Shown one piece after another: positions 8,472 through 17,718 of a stretch of DNA of 64,000 nt. Made by a program: the position numbers and the translations under genes. The stretch is from Streptomyces sp. SAJ15. Lineage in GTDB: Bacteria > Actinomycetota > Actinomycetes > Streptomycetales > Streptomycetaceae. The stretch covers positions 186,001-250,000 of the forward strand of contig NZ_NISY01000006.1 of the NCBI RefSeq assembly GCF_007595705.1, read 5' to 3'. Under the pieces are notes generated by a model. The model did no database searches. It saw nothing but the letters and a program-made list of their open reading frames with translations, and was not told where the DNA came from. Position 1 is the stretch's first letter. Each line of letters begins with the position of its first letter.

Positions 8472-8869
8472 ACGGTCACCTCCGTCGTGGTGAGCGACTG
8501 AACGTTCAACGCCGCGAGCTTCACCTGGCGGACGCACATGAAGACGGAGAAACTCACGATCAGCGCCAGCACCGGGGCGCCGACGATATACGCCCACACA
8601 TGCCGGATGCCGAGCCGCCGCGCCTCGCTGATCATGAACGCGCCGAGCGCCGCCCAGATCAGCACCAGGTCCGCGTAGACGAACCGGGATGCGGCGGTGC
8701 GTGTCGCGTCGTCCAGGAAGTTCTCGATGACGCCGAGCGGTCCGGCGTCGGCGTTGCGCACGACGAAGACGACGGCCATCGTTCCCATGACGAGGCAGCC
8801 GCCGAGGGCGAAAAGCCCGTAGAGAACGCAGAGCGCGCGGTCCCTGCCCCGCACCTCACCCAGTCGCAT
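8468..8869 (-). CDS. DUF2834-type small integral membrane protein
   Basis: The 133-residue protein has three clear hydrophobic segments, roughly residues 13-38, 68-83 and 92-112. An Asp-containing loop (ADAGPLGVIENFLDDATR) lies between the first two, and a basic EARRLGIRH comes before the last. The spacing and the motif F-x-Y-A-D-L-V-L with R-R-L-G-I match DUF2834 proteins, whose function is not established. It is locked into the operon by the GTGA overlap with the dehydrogenase gene and lies 33 bp after the monooxygenase gene. An accessory role at the membrane, where the prenyltransferase and its lipid product sit, is plausible. Small membrane terpene cyclases exist in other families, but no catalytic signature is seen here. 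Confidence 0.75.
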   Translation of the reverse strand: MRLGEVRGRDRALCVLYGLFALGGCLVMGTMAVVFVVRNADAGPLGVIENFLDDATRTAASRFVYADLVLIWAALGAFMISEARRLGIRHVWAYIVGAPVLALIVSFSVFMCVRQVKLAALNVQSLTTTEVTV

Positions 8870-8902
8870 GGCATCGGCCTCCAGGGGCCGGGTCTTCTCC
8901 GG

Positions 8903-10435
8903 TCATGGGGCGGCTCCGGATCGGACCCGGTCGTAGCGGTAGTCGTCGAGGTCGAAATGCCTGGCCCGCCAGGCCGCCTCATAGGTCGACGCCGGGCGGA
9001 CGGCGGGTGCGTCGCCGCGATCGTCGAAGTAGTAACTGTTCGCGGTCCGGCAACTGTCGTGGAAGAACACCGTGTTCCGCTGCCGCCGCAGCGTCCTGTG
9101 GAAGGACCTGTCGTGCTTCTCGGGCCGGACGACGGCCTGCGTGGCGCGCCGCCGCCGCGCCTCCCCGATCACCCGCAACGCATGGGTGACCTGGTAGTCG
9201 ATCATGCCGAACCAGGACCCTCCGGTGAAGGAGTACGGCCCGACGATGAACCAGAGGTTCGGGAAGCTCTTGACCGAACTGCCCTCGTACGTCTGGAAGC
9301 GCTCCGTCCTCCAGAACTCCCTCAGCTCCCGGCCGTCCAGGCCGTGCAGGGGGAAGGGCGGCAGGTTGTCCAGCACACGGAACCCGGTGGCGAGGACCAA
9401 CACGTCGAACCGCTGCTCGCCGCCGTCCGCCGTCACGATCCCGGTCTCGGTGATCCGCTCGATGGGTTCGGTGACGAGCCGCACGTTGTCACGGGTGAAG
9501 GCGCGCCAGTACCCCTTGCCGAACGACGGCCGCTTGCACCCCAGGCGATAGCGGGGGGCGAGCCTGTCCATCAGGTCGCGGTCTCCTTTGACCTGAGTGC
9601 GCAGATAGAGCCGGGAGAACGCCTCCCCGCCACGCACCAGGAGGGGGAACCGGCGGTAATGGATCATGGCGATGACGAAGCTGAGTTCCGTCACGGTGTC
9701 CGTGAGCAGCCGGATGACGCGCTGAGTCCACGGGGCCGCCCCGAACAACGCGCGGACCGCCTCGGGCAACGGCAGATCGGGCTTCGGAAAGATCCAGGTG
9801 GGCGTGCGCTGGTACACATGGAGCCGCTCCACCACCGGGGCGATCTCGGGCACCAGTTGGATCGCCGAGGCGCCGGTGCCGATCACTCCGACGCGTCGGC
9901 CGGTGAGATCCAGCGCCGGATCCCAACGCGCCGTGTGCACGACGGTGCCCGCGAAGCGGTCGAACCCTTCGATGTCGGGCGCCTTCGGCTTGGTGAGCCA
10001 CCCGGTGGCGCAGATGACGAACCGCGCCGTCGTCGAGGTGCCGTCCGCCAGGAAGAGCTCCCACACATGCTGCGTCTCGTGGTACTCGGCCCGCACGACC
10101 CGGGCGTTCAGCCGGAGCCGGGGCCGCAGACCGTACGTGCGGACACAGTGGTGCGCGTACGCCCTGAGCTCCTCGCCGGGAGGGAAGGCCCGCGACCACG
10201 ACGCGAAGGGCTCGAAGGCGAAGGAGTAGGAGAAGGCGCTGATGTCCACGGCGATCCCGGGATACCGGTTGGCGTGCCAGGAGCCGCCGACGTCGTCCTG
10301 CTCGTCCAGCACCAGGAAGTCCTCGATGCCGGCCCTCAGCAGCCCGATCGCCGCGCCGATCCCGGAGAAGCCGGCACCGACCACCAGCACCTCGTGCTCG
10401 GGTGTCTCCCGCGCTCCCCCTCCCCGGCCGGTCAC
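8903..10435 (-). CDS. flavin-containing / Baeyer-Villiger-type monooxygenase
   Basis: This 510-residue protein carries the FAD motif GAGFSG (residues 20-25), a W-x-x-N-R-Y-P-G block (SWHANRYPGIAVD), the NADPH site GVIGTGASAIQ, and FAGTVVHTARWDP, which fits the Baeyer-Villiger fingerprint FxGxxxHTxxW. Family members insert oxygen next to a ketone or oxygenate heteroatoms, using NADPH and O2. The GTG at 10435 overlaps the MenA-like gene stop (GTGA). In this pathway it could oxidise a ketone on the terpenoid part or the ring amine to an N-oxide or nitroso group. Neither is shown by sequence. The class is secure; the substrate is unknown. Confidence 0.87.
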   Translation of the reverse strand: MTGRGGGARETPEHEVLVVGAGFSGIGAAIGLLRAGIEDFLVLDEQDDVGGSWHANRYPGIAVDISAFSYSFAFEPFASWSRAFPPGEELRAYAHHCVRTYGLRPRLRLNARVVRAEYHETQHVWELFLADGTSTTARFVICATGWLTKPKAPDIEGFDRFAGTVVHTARWDPALDLTGRRVGVIGTGASAIQLVPEIAPVVERLHVYQRTPTWIFPKPDLPLPEAVRALFGAAPWTQRVIRLLTDTVTELSFVIAMIHYRRFPLLVRGGEAFSRLYLRTQVKGDRDLMDRLAPRYRLGCKRPSFGKGYWRAFTRDNVRLVTEPIERITETGIVTADGGEQRFDVLVLATGFRVLDNLPPFPLHGLDGRELREFWRTERFQTYEGSSVKSFPNLWFIVGPYSFTGGSWFGMIDYQVTHALRVIGEARRRRATQAVVRPEKHDRSFHRTLRRQRNTVFFHDSCRTANSYYFDDRGDAPAVRPASTYEAAWRARHFDLDDYRYDRVRSGAAP

Positions 10436-11325
10436 AGCGCGACACCGGTCGCCAACAGGACCCCGAACACCAGCAGAAGCACACACGTGTGCTCGAGCAC
10501 CGGTATCAGCTCGCCTCCGCGCGCCCCGCCCAGAACCCGGCGCACCGGGAGGACGGCGCACGGGACGGCGCCGAGCACGAGCAGCGCCCAGGGTCGCCCG
10601 GCCGCGAGCGCCAGCGCGGAGGCGAAGGCCACCGCGACGCAGAGCACGTAGTACACGCGGGTGCGCCGGTCACCCAGACGCACGGCGACGGTGATCTTCC
10701 CTGCCGCCGTGTCGGTCGGTATGTCGCGCAGATTGTTCGTCGTCAGCAGCGCGCAGGCGAGCAGTCCGATCGGCACGGACGCCCCCAGAGCGAGCAGCGG
10801 CACCCGACCGAGCTGGATGTAGACCGTGGCGCAGACCGCGATGACACCGTGGAAGAGGAAGATGCTGACGTCGCCGAGTGAGCGGTAGCCGTAGGGCCGG
10901 GAGCCGCCGGTGTAGAACCAGCCGCCGAGCGCGCACACCACCGCGAGCGCCAACAGCCACCAGGAGATCGTCACGGCCATGACCGCCGCGGCCAGGGCCG
11001 CGACACCGTACAGCACGAGGCCGGAGCGCAGGACCTGTCGGGGCGAGGCCAGCCCGGAGCCGACCAGCCGGACGGGGCCCACCCGCCGGTCGTCGGCGCC
11101 CCGCACCCCGTCGCTGTAGTCGTTGAAGAAGTTCGTGCCGAGAACGAAGCCCAGGGCGAACACCAGGGTGAGGGCGGTACGCCACCAGCTGATCCGGCCC
11201 AGCGAGGCGGCGGTCCCCAGGCCCACCAGGATCGGTGCCAGGGTGACGGGCAGGGTCTTCAGCCGGGCGCCGACCAGCCAGGTGCGCACGGCGCGCCCGG
11301 CCGGCGGTTCCGCTGCGGTCACCAT
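10432..11325 (-). CDS. MenA-like UbiA-superfamily aromatic prenyltransferase
   Basis: The 297-residue polytopic membrane protein has about eight hydrophobic segments. The two Mg-diphosphate motifs are NFFNDYSDGVRGAD (near residue 68) and NNLRDIPTDTAAGKITVAVRLG (near residue 200). The second is almost the MenA consensus; MenA attaches a polyprenyl chain to 1,4-dihydroxy-2-naphthoate with loss of the carboxylate. Placed between a prenyl diphosphate synthase, a UbiG-like methyltransferase and 3-hydroxyanthranilate genes, it most likely prenylates an anthranilate-derived ring, perhaps with decarboxylation. A genuine menaquinone MenA is an alternative, but no other menaquinone gene is nearby. The start ATG 11325 overlaps the methyltransferase gene by 7 nt. 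Confidence 0.88.
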   Translation of the reverse strand: MVTAAEPPAGRAVRTWLVGARLKTLPVTLAPILVGLGTAASLGRISWWRTALTLVFALGFVLGTNFFNDYSDGVRGADDRRVGPVRLVGSGLASPRQVLRSGLVLYGVAALAAAVMAVTISWWLLALAVVCALGGWFYTGGSRPYGYRSLGDVSIFLFHGVIAVCATVYIQLGRVPLLALGASVPIGLLACALLTTNNLRDIPTDTAAGKITVAVRLGDRRTRVYYVLCVAVAFASALALAAGRPWALLVLGAVPCAVLPVRRVLGGARGGELIPVLEHTCVLLLVFGVLLATGVAL

Positions 11326-12050
11326 TTCTCCCCCACGCCGAGATAGAGAACGCCGGTGGACCTGGTGCGGATCATGCGCACCCGTTCGCGTCGTCTGGCC
11401 AGGTAGCGGAGCCCGTCACGCAGGTGCGGCCGCAGGCCGAACAGCCTCAGCTCCACGCCCTGCGACCTCGCGGCACGGGTCAGCCGCTCTCGGTTGACGA
11501 AGAGCCGGTGGTCGTGGGTGCCGCGGGGAGGTCTGCCGGGCAGGGGCGCGTTCTCGGCGAGGGTGATGGCGACCAGCCGGGCCACTCTGGTGTCCGCGAT
11601 GGTGTCGACGACCAAAGTGCCCCCGGGACGCAGCACCCGGCACGCCTCCGTCACCACCGCGAAGGGGTCCGGTACGTGTTCGAGGCACTGCCCCGCCGTG
11701 ACGACGTCGAACGACTCGTCGACGAACGGAAGTCGGGCCATGTCCGCCCTGGCGACCGCGTCGAACCCGTGGCGGGTCGCCTCCCTCAGCGACAGGGCCG
11801 ACAGATCCACGCCGAAGACGCGATAGCCCTTGCCGGTCAGGTGGGGGCCGAACAGCCCGCCCCCGCAGGCGATATCCAGCAGACGCGCACGGTCGTGGTC
11901 GGCGACGGGAACGAAGTCGGCGCGGGCCCGCGCGATCCAGCCCAGCGGGGCGAGCGGTCCCCGAGGATCCCACCATGTATCGGCGAGATCGTCGTAATCG
12001 CTGATGAAATCGCTTCGGATTCCTGACACTGGCCACCCTCCGGAATTCAC
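11319..12050 (-). CDS. UbiG-like SAM-dependent methyltransferase
   Basis: This 243-residue class I methyltransferase has the N-terminal ADTWWDPRGPLAPLGWI block typical of UbiG (which reads WWDxxGxxxPLHxIN), then the SAM site LLDIACGGGLFG (motif I near residue 58), GVDLSALSL, the QCLEHVPDP motif and VLRPGGTLVV. UbiG methylates catechol or hydroquinone hydroxyls on prenylated rings. Here the substrate is probably the prenylated aminophenol or hydroquinone. The GTG at 12050 has an AGGAGA Shine-Dalgarno sequence 8 nt upstream, which settles the start. It lies 21 bp after the prenyl synthase gene. Confidence 0.88.
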   Translation of the reverse strand: MNSGGWPVSGIRSDFISDYDDLADTWWDPRGPLAPLGWIARARADFVPVADHDRARLLDIACGGGLFGPHLTGKGYRVFGVDLSALSLREATRHGFDAVARADMARLPFVDESFDVVTAGQCLEHVPDPFAVVTEACRVLRPGGTLVVDTIADTRVARLVAITLAENAPLPGRPPRGTHDHRLFVNRERLTRAARSQGVELRLFGLRPHLRDGLRYLARRRERVRMIRTRSTGVLYLGVGEKW

Positions 12051-12071
12051 CCGTCAACTCTCCTGGCCGGT

Positions 12072-13181
12072 TCACGGTCCAGTCGCATGTCGCGTTTTTC
12101 TCCGGCGCGTTGGCGAAGGCAGGGCGTCCTTTGTGGAAGGTGTGTAGTCGAGGTCGCGGAGAGCGGGATGCTGGGAGGCGAAGGTGTCGACCAGGTCGCG
12201 CAGGCATTGTCGGGTGAACGGGGCGTGCCGCGCGGTGCCCGGATGGGATTCTATGGCCGACAGGGCGTCGACGATATGGCGTTGGGCCACGTCCGCGGCC
12301 CGGCTGATCGCGCCGGATTCCCGTACGACGGAAATCACCTCCTGACACCGCTCGGTGGAAAGCGGCTGGTCGCGCAGGGCCCGGAGCAGGCGGTCCCGGT
12401 CGTCTTCGACGGCATAGATCACCGGGAGCGTGTACACCCCGTTGATGATGTCCTTCGCCGGCTGCTTTCCCGTTTCCCGACTACAGATGTCGAGAATGTC
12501 GTCCCAGATCTGGAACGCCATGCCGAGGTGGTGTCCGAAACTCTCCAGTGCCTTCTGCGCGTCCCCGCTCGTGCCCGACTGCAGGGCTCCCATGGTGGCC
12601 GCCGTCCGCAGAAGGCGCGCGGTCTTGCCCGAGATGGCGGTGAAGTAGTCCTGTTCGGTGCGGAGGGGGTCGTAGAGCTGGGTCGACTCGAGCATCTGCC
12701 CCACGCACATGTCGACGAGCGTCTCCGCCATGGCCGTCATGCGAGACGTGCCGAGCGACGCCGCGGTCTGCATGCAGCGCGCCAGGAGGTAATCGCCGGC
12801 GAGCAGTGCGATGGCGTCGCCGAATTTCGCGTTGACGCTGGGTCTTCCACGCCTCACCTGCGCTTCGTCGATCAGGTCGTCGTGGTAGAGCGTGGCGATG
12901 TGCAGCGTCTCCACGACCGCGGCTCCCTCGATGACGCGCTGGTGTGTGGAGCCGCTTCGTTCGGACTCCAGAAAATACGAGGAAAGCAGTACAAGAGTCG
13001 GTCTGAGAAGGCGCCCGGTATGCTCCACGGCATACATGACCGGCCCCTGTATCCGGTGGTCCGGCGGATTCACCAGGGAGCGGAGTGATTCTCTGACCCG
13101 AGCCAGGTCCTCTTGGAGTCGTTGCCGGGTCTGAGTGATTCCTTCATCGCGCGGAGAATGATCCCTGACAGGAGCAGACAT
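12072..13181 (-). CDS. trans-prenyl (polyprenyl) diphosphate synthase, first gene of the operon
   Basis: The 369-residue all-alpha isoprenyl synthase has the first Asp-rich motif HDDLID (near residue 101) and the second QIWDDILD (near residue 228), plus GRLLRPTLV for isopentenyl diphosphate binding and SGKTARLLRTA. These enzymes condense isopentenyl diphosphate with allylic diphosphates to make C15 to C50 chains. Chain length cannot be fixed by eye: residues 4-5 before the first motif are A and T, not bulky aromatics, which leaves C20 or longer possible. ATG 13181 has GGGAGGAAG 8 nt upstream. It leads the operon and should supply the prenyl donor for the MenA-like enzyme. A C-terminal basic tail of about 30 residues is unusual. 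Confidence 0.9.
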   Translation of the reverse strand: MSAPVRDHSPRDEGITQTRQRLQEDLARVRESLRSLVNPPDHRIQGPVMYAVEHTGRLLRPTLVLLSSYFLESERSGSTHQRVIEGAAVVETLHIATLYHDDLIDEAQVRRGRPSVNAKFGDAIALLAGDYLLARCMQTAASLGTSRMTAMAETLVDMCVGQMLESTQLYDPLRTEQDYFTAISGKTARLLRTAATMGALQSGTSGDAQKALESFGHHLGMAFQIWDDILDICSRETGKQPAKDIINGVYTLPVIYAVEDDRDRLLRALRDQPLSTERCQEVISVVRESGAISRAADVAQRHIVDALSAIESHPGTARHAPFTRQCLRDLVDTFASQHPALRDLDYTPSTKDALPSPTRRRKTRHATGP

Positions 13182-13381
13182 TCACGCTTCCTCCCCCCGA
13201 GACCCCGTGAAGTCCGCAACAGATTAGAAGAGCCCCCATGAACACACCAGAGTCCGGTTCGTCGGATGGATAAGGGACGGGGACTTTCCGGATCCGCTCT
13301 CACCGATCGCACGGTGGATTTCCGGCATACGGGGTACAAGGTGTGATCTATTGCGCGGTCCGTCACCCGTCCACGAGGGGA

Positions 13382-13397
13382 TGTGATTCGGGTCACA
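13382..13397. promoter_or_regulatory. CRP-like palindrome upstream of the meroterpenoid-type operon
   Basis: The sequence is TGTGA-TTCGGG-TCACA: perfect 5-bp arms with a 6-bp spacer, identical to the general CRP half-site arrangement. It lies 201 bp upstream of the prenyl synthase start and between that operon and the katG terminator. CRP/FNR-family control of the operon is possible. I could not define -35 and -10 boxes in 13182-13380 with confidence, so the distance to a promoter is unknown. Confidence 0.4.
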
Positions 13398-13430
13398 CCT
13401 CTCGCCGTCGCCCCGACCGGATGCCCCGCG

Positions 13431-13469
13431 GATGTCCCGGTCGGTCGATACGCGGCCGACCGGGACATC
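13431..13469 (-). terminator. terminator hairpin after katG
   Basis: A perfect 14-bp inverted repeat (13431-13444 and 13456-13469, arm GATGTCCCGGTCGG) with an 11-nt loop starts 4 nt after the katG stop codon. There is no U tract, as is usual for GC-rich actinomycete terminators. It separates katG from the operon to its left. Confidence 0.75.
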
Positions 13470-13473
13470 GGGC

Positions 13474-15663
<2,190 letters not shown>

Positions 15664-16147
15664 GTCCGTCCTCTTTCCGTCTCGGTGCTTCCTTCTGCTG
15701 GCCGCTGCTCTTGAGGTGGTGCGCGTTGCCGGTGTCGAGCACCGCGACCCGCGCGGCGCGCCAGGGCGCCCGCCGACGGGAAACGCCTGCCAGGCCCGCG
15801 GCGGTCGACACGGAGCTTCTGGCGGCCGGCGAGAAGCCTTCTCACGCACGACGCCGATGATGGTGCCTGATTCCGCTTCCGTATGGTCGCGCACCGCGGA
15901 CCGCGCGGCGACGAGAACACGCAGAGCACCCCGCGTAACCAGGACCCGAAGTCTCCACCCGTTCGGGCCGGCGCGAGGGTTGACGATTCCTCCGGCCGCT
16001 GAGCCGTGCGAGAGGACGGCGGGCTTTTCCGATCATCATGATCCGCCCGCCCGCCCGTCCACGCGAGAAGCGGAAGCGGGTGTTCATATGCTCGCCGTCG
16101 AGGTTGTTCCCGACGGCGACGCGGCGGTGCGCGGCGGACCGCCGAAC
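15664..16147. other. intergenic region upstream of katG, no gene seen
   Basis: This 484-bp stretch lies between katG and the DUF4139 gene, which are transcribed in the same direction. No reading frame with family features was found and no FurA gene is present. It should hold the katG promoter. I see no clear Fur-type AT-rich palindrome. Confidence 0.5.
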
Positions 16148-17710
16148 TCAGAGCCCGACGACCGTGCCTTTCGCCGACAGCTCGTAGACCAGGGTGACCG
16201 TGCGGCGGCTGCCGGGCGGGAGGGGGACGTCCCAGCGGACGACGCCTTCGGCGTCGACCAGGTCGGGCGCGGGGGAGCAGGCATCCTGGCGCAGGCGTAC
16301 CTCCACCGACGAGATCTCGGAGACCGGGATCCGCTCCCGCAGGACGACCACCCGCTCGTCGTGGTCCCCGGGGGCGGAGAACCGGGACAGGTGCAGCCGG
16401 ACCGTGCGGGTGACCACGGTCCGCTGGGTGATGCCGGCGAGGTCGCGGGACTCCTCGGCACGCCGGACCACCCGGTGGTCGTCGCGGCTGCCGAAGGCGA
16501 GCTCGACAGGTGCCCCGGGAGCGGTGAAGTCCAGCGTGCCGCGGCCGCTGAACCCGCTGCCGCGAACCAGGTCCACGGGACCGGCGAGCAGCGCGTGGCC
16601 GGACAGGTTGTCGCCCCGCACCACCTGGGTGACCAGCGGGGACAGCTCGGGTGAGCAGGCGTACTCGCTGCTCGCGGCCGTGCTGAAGGCGGAGAGCGGC
16701 ACCCGATGGGCACGGCCGTCCCCGGGCACGGAGACCGGTGAGGGGGAGTGCAGCACCCGGGTCTCGCCGCCGTCGTCCACCCCCGGAAGGCCGAGCACCG
16801 GGGTCGGGCCGAGGCCACCGATCTCCTCCTCGCGCAGCTCGACGTCGACCGTGCGACGCTCCGCGGCGGAGCGGTCCTTGAGCGTCAGCCGATCCTCGCC
16901 GAGCCGCGGCGGATCCGTGGCCAGCGCCGACCGGGCCGTGGACAGCGTCAGCCGGACGTCCGACCAGTCCTCGCCGGTGCGCTGCCAGACCATCGCGTCG
17001 GTCTCCAGCGTCAGGGAGTCCCCGTCGAGCACGGCCCGGTAGGCGGGCCGCCACAGCGCGCACGGGGTGAGGTGACTCAGGCGCAGCCCGACCCGCCCCG
17101 CGACCGCGGACTCCACGGTCAGCTCGACATGGCCGACCAACTCGGGAGGCTCCCCCTCAAAGAGGTCCACGGCCCGCTGGAGCTCCTGCCGTTCGGCGGC
17201 GAGGGCCGCCAGCCGGGCGTCCACGACGCGGAGTTGCTCGCCGTACGCGTCGCGTTCGTCGTCCACGCGGTCCAGTTCGCGGGCCCAGCGGGAGCCTTCG
17301 CACTCCCCGGAGCCGGCGCCTTCGCCGATCTCCCGCAGCAGATCGGCGGCGAGGCGGCCGAGCAGGTCGAGGCGGGAGTGCAGCCGATCGCGTCGCCGTT
17401 CCAGGGCGAGCCGCTCCTCTTCGAGCGTGCGCAGGCGCTGGCGCGGGGTGGAGTCGTCGTCGGTGGACGACGGCGGCCCGGGCGGCGTCCAGTCGCGGAC
17501 GATCCGTACGTCGAGCACGGTCGCCGGGTGATCGGCGGCCAACTCGGCATGGAGGGTGCGGTCGACGGCCAGCGCACTGACCGGCCCCAGCCGCAGCCGC
17601 TGGACCCCGGCCTCCAGGTCGAGCACGGCGGCGCGCTCGATGTGGGCGCGATCCTCCAGGCAGGTGACGGCGGTGACGGGGAGGGCGATCGGCTTCGGTG
17701 TCGTGGACAT
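16148..17710 (-). CDS. DUF4139 (MuiA-like) protein, shorter paralogue
   Basis: The 520-residue protein has an N-terminal DUF4140-like segment (residues 5-100), a charged, Arg/Glu-rich coiled-coil section (about 100-190, LEEERLALERRRDRLHSRLDLLGR), and a beta-rich C-terminal DUF4139 domain (about 200-520, with LTPCALWRPAYRAVL, WQRTGEDWSDVRLTLST and LVYELSAKGTVVGL). Members are called mucoidy inhibitor A-like, but their biochemistry is unknown; they have no signal peptide here. It follows its larger paralogue by 8 bp, so the two are probably co-expressed and may form a complex. Confidence 0.85.
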   Translation of the reverse strand: MSTTPKPIALPVTAVTCLEDRAHIERAAVLDLEAGVQRLRLGPVSALAVDRTLHAELAADHPATVLDVRIVRDWTPPGPPSSTDDDSTPRQRLRTLEEERLALERRRDRLHSRLDLLGRLAADLLREIGEGAGSGECEGSRWARELDRVDDERDAYGEQLRVVDARLAALAAERQELQRAVDLFEGEPPELVGHVELTVESAVAGRVGLRLSHLTPCALWRPAYRAVLDGDSLTLETDAMVWQRTGEDWSDVRLTLSTARSALATDPPRLGEDRLTLKDRSAAERRTVDVELREEEIGGLGPTPVLGLPGVDDGGETRVLHSPSPVSVPGDGRAHRVPLSAFSTAASSEYACSPELSPLVTQVVRGDNLSGHALLAGPVDLVRGSGFSGRGTLDFTAPGAPVELAFGSRDDHRVVRRAEESRDLAGITQRTVVTRTVRLHLSRFSAPGDHDERVVVLRERIPVSEISSVEVRLRQDACSPAPDLVDAEGVVRWDVPLPPGSRRTVTLVYELSAKGTVVGL

Positions 17711-17718
17711 GGCGTGTG

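Noticed and set aside
10432..12050. Menaquinone pathway genes (menA plus a ubiE/menG-type methyltransferase)
   Set aside because: The methyltransferase is UbiG-like and not MenG-like, no other men gene is present, and the genes are coupled to 3-hydroxyanthranilate synthesis. Not fully excluded.
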